Positions 5,327 to 6,327 of a stretch of 6,327 nt of DNA are shown here, piece after piece (within the stretch, counting starts at the first letter, position 1; each line of letters begins with the position of its first letter). This DNA comes from Actinomyces sp. (GTDB lineage: Bacteria; Actinomycetota; Acidimicrobiia; Acidimicrobiales; Aldehydirespiratoraceae). The translations under genes were made by a program, and so were the position numbers. The stretch spans positions 1 to 6,327 of the forward strand of contig RFFY01000442.1 in assembly GCA_003697065.1 (NCBI GenBank). Direction: 5' to 3'. The notes under the pieces were generated by a model, which was not told the origin of the DNA, made no database searches, and worked only from the letters and a program-made list of their open reading frames with translations.

Positions 5327-6195
5327 GCGGGGCCCACGCCACCGGCTCCGACCCACGCCTCGCCGTGCGCCGGGCCGGCGGGCTCGCTCTCGTCTCCGCG
5401 CTCGCCCTGGGCGCCCTCGTCCCCGTGGTGGCGACTCTGCCCCGCTCCCTGCCCGCCCTCGTCGCCTGGTGGAGCGCCGCCGAACCCGCCCGGCGCCTCA
5501 CCGGCGTCGTGGCCCTCGTGGGTGTGGTCGTGGCCCTGCGTCTGTTCGTGGCGGCCGTCGCGGTCCTCGTCTTGTGCGTGGGCTCCCTCTCACCCCGCCG
5601 GCGCCCCTCGCGCCTGGTCCGACGCCTGGTGCCACGCGCCCTGCGCGTCTGGCTGGCGGTGGGCGTCGTCGCCACGGCCTGGACCCCGGCGCTCGCCGAC
5701 GCCGGCGAGGGCGTGCCCGCCCCTCGTTCCATCACCGCCCACGACCTCGGCCCGGCTGTTCCCGCCGACCTCCCGAACCCCGGTGTCGAAGCGTCAGAGG
5801 TGCCCGTCGCCCGCGACCTCGGTCCCGCGTCGGACCCCGTCCTCCCCGGGCCCGCCGATCCCGACCGGGGCGTGTCCGGAGCGGGGGATCCGGTAGCGTC
5901 GAGCGCTGCGGGCGAGGCGACAGGCGATCCCGCGGCCGGCAGCGCCGGCCGGACGAGGGACGCGGCGACCGACGCGGCCACCTGGACGATCCGGCCCGGC
6001 GAGCATGTGTGGGCCGTCGCCCGCGCGGTCGCCTCCCGCCACGACCCCGACCCGGCCACCTCCACCGTCGCCCGCTACTGGCGGGCTCTTCTCGAGGCCA
6101 ACGCCGATCGCCTCGGCCCCGACCCCGACCTCGTCCGCCCGGGCCTGCGCCTCGTGCTGCCCGCCTGGGAGGCCGTGATGACTCAGGGCCGGTAG
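5323..6195 (+). CDS. Membrane protein with C-terminal LysM peptidoglycan-binding domain
   Basis: A 290-residue protein with three hydrophobic segments at about 18-38, 60-88 and 108-124. The third ends in ALA before DAG, resembling a signal-peptidase site. A basic loop, SPRRRPSRLVRRLVPR (90-105), lies between segments two and three and is probably cytoplasmic. A long Pro/Ala/Asp/Gly-rich linker (about 126-218) contains a loose repeat (HDLGPAVP at 140-147, RDLGPASDP at 164-172). A LysM domain fills about 220-280: WTIRPGEHVWAVARAVA, YWRALLEANADRL and the closing VRPGLRLVLP. LysM domains bind N-acetylglucosamine-containing glycans such as peptidoglycan. Here the domain would sit outside the membrane at the end of a flexible tether. 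The N-terminal helices recall LysM-BTAD regulators of actinobacteria, but no BTAD domain is present. GTG at 5323 is chosen for its ribosome-binding site and 4-nt overlap with the pseudokinase gene. The end converges on a minus-strand gene with a 13-nt overlap. Confidence 0.85.
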   Translation: MSGAHATGSDPRLAVRRAGGLALVSALALGALVPVVATLPRSLPALVAWWSAAEPARRLTGVVALVGVVVALRLFVAAVAVLVLCVGSLSPRRRPSRLVRRLVPRALRVWLAVGVVATAWTPALADAGEGVPAPRSITAHDLGPAVPADLPNPGVEASEVPVARDLGPASDPVLPGPADPDRGVSGAGDPVASSAAGEATGDPAAGSAGRTRDAATDAATWTIRPGEHVWAVARAVASRHDPDPATSTVARYWRALLEANADRLGPDPDLVRPGLRLVLPAWEAVMTQGR

Positions 6196-6327
6196 CTCAG
6201 GCCCAGATCGTCGAGGCGGGGACCGGCGCCTTCGATGCCGGTGCCGAGGATCGCCGCCAGGGCCTGCAGGTCGGTGCTACGGATGGTGAGGACCCGGCCG
6301 TTGAAATCCTGACGCTGGACCTGGATC
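6183..6327 (-). CDS. Unrecognised protein, C-terminal 47 residues only
   Basis: A minus-strand frame enters from the right edge and ends at TGA (6185-6183). All 47 visible codons are open, and nearly all end in G or C as in the other genes here, so a real gene is likely. The tail reads as mixed beta/alpha: VQRQDFNGRVLTIRSTD, then a leucine/alanine-rich helix (LQALAAILGTGI) and a final RLDDLGLSYRP. I do not recognise the family and propose no function. Its last four codons and stop overlap the end of the LysM gene in convergent orientation, with no terminator visible between them. The start lies outside the window. Confidence 0.7.
   Translation of the reverse strand, partial: IQVQRQDFNGRVLTIRSTDLQALAAILGTGIEGAGPRLDDLGLSYRP

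Noticed and set aside
5894..5899. TAGCGT inside the LysM gene as an internal leaderless promoter
   Set aside because: The codon at the expected start distance is CTG, not a start codon, and the site lies in the linker coding region. Probably chance.
4455..6065. 536-codon minus-strand open frame opposite the pseudokinase and LysM genes
   Set aside because: It is Arg/Pro/Ser-rich, spans two well-supported plus-strand genes and has no motifs. It is a shadow.
6186..6204. GGGCC/GGCCC hairpin between the convergent genes as a terminator
   Set aside because: Only five base pairs with a 9-nt loop and no T-run on either strand.

Overview
This 6.3 kb window is very GC-rich, with almost every third codon position G or C. 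It reads as chromosomal DNA of a high-GC actinobacterium. Three points favour an Acidimicrobiia-like lineage: GTG starts, two probable leaderless promoters of the TANNNT type, and a PDZ/radical-SAM gene directly upstream of der. The class-level assignment is inference. I see no mobile element, CRISPR array, tRNA or rRNA.

Left part, minus strand (1-2684): a PDZ plus radical-SAM protein of the DUF512 family is followed by the ribosome-assembly GTPase Der (EngA). The two share a 4-nt GTGA stop/start overlap, so they form a translationally coupled pair. Der runs off the left edge and probably lacks only about ten residues. The 96-bp gap at 2685-2780 separates this pair from a divergent gene. It holds back-to-back leaderless promoters and a 21-bp imperfect palindrome between them.

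Middle, plus strand (2781-3986): a complete Eis-like GNAT acetyltransferase with a C-terminal SCP2-type domain. The two known Eis catalytic features, Tyr126 and a C-terminal Phe carboxylate, are at the expected places.

Right part, plus strand (3987-6195): a 167-bp intergenic region contains the only AT-rich patch of the window. There is a promoter-like TTGCGT-N16-TATTTT and, starting four bases after it, a perfect 8-6-8 inverted repeat. This region precedes a two-gene operon. The first gene encodes a membrane protein with a degenerate kinase fold (glycine-rich loop, HRD and DFG all lost), one membrane helix and a Pro-rich linker leading to an exported beta-rich domain with two cysteines. The second overlaps it by 4 nt and encodes a membrane protein with three hydrophobic segments and a C-terminal LysM domain. 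Together they look like an uncharacterised cell-wall sensing or scaffolding pair behind a dedicated switchable promoter. This is the most interesting unit here.

Right edge, minus strand (6183-6327): the last 47 codons of an unrecognised gene, converging on the LysM gene with a 13-nt overlap.
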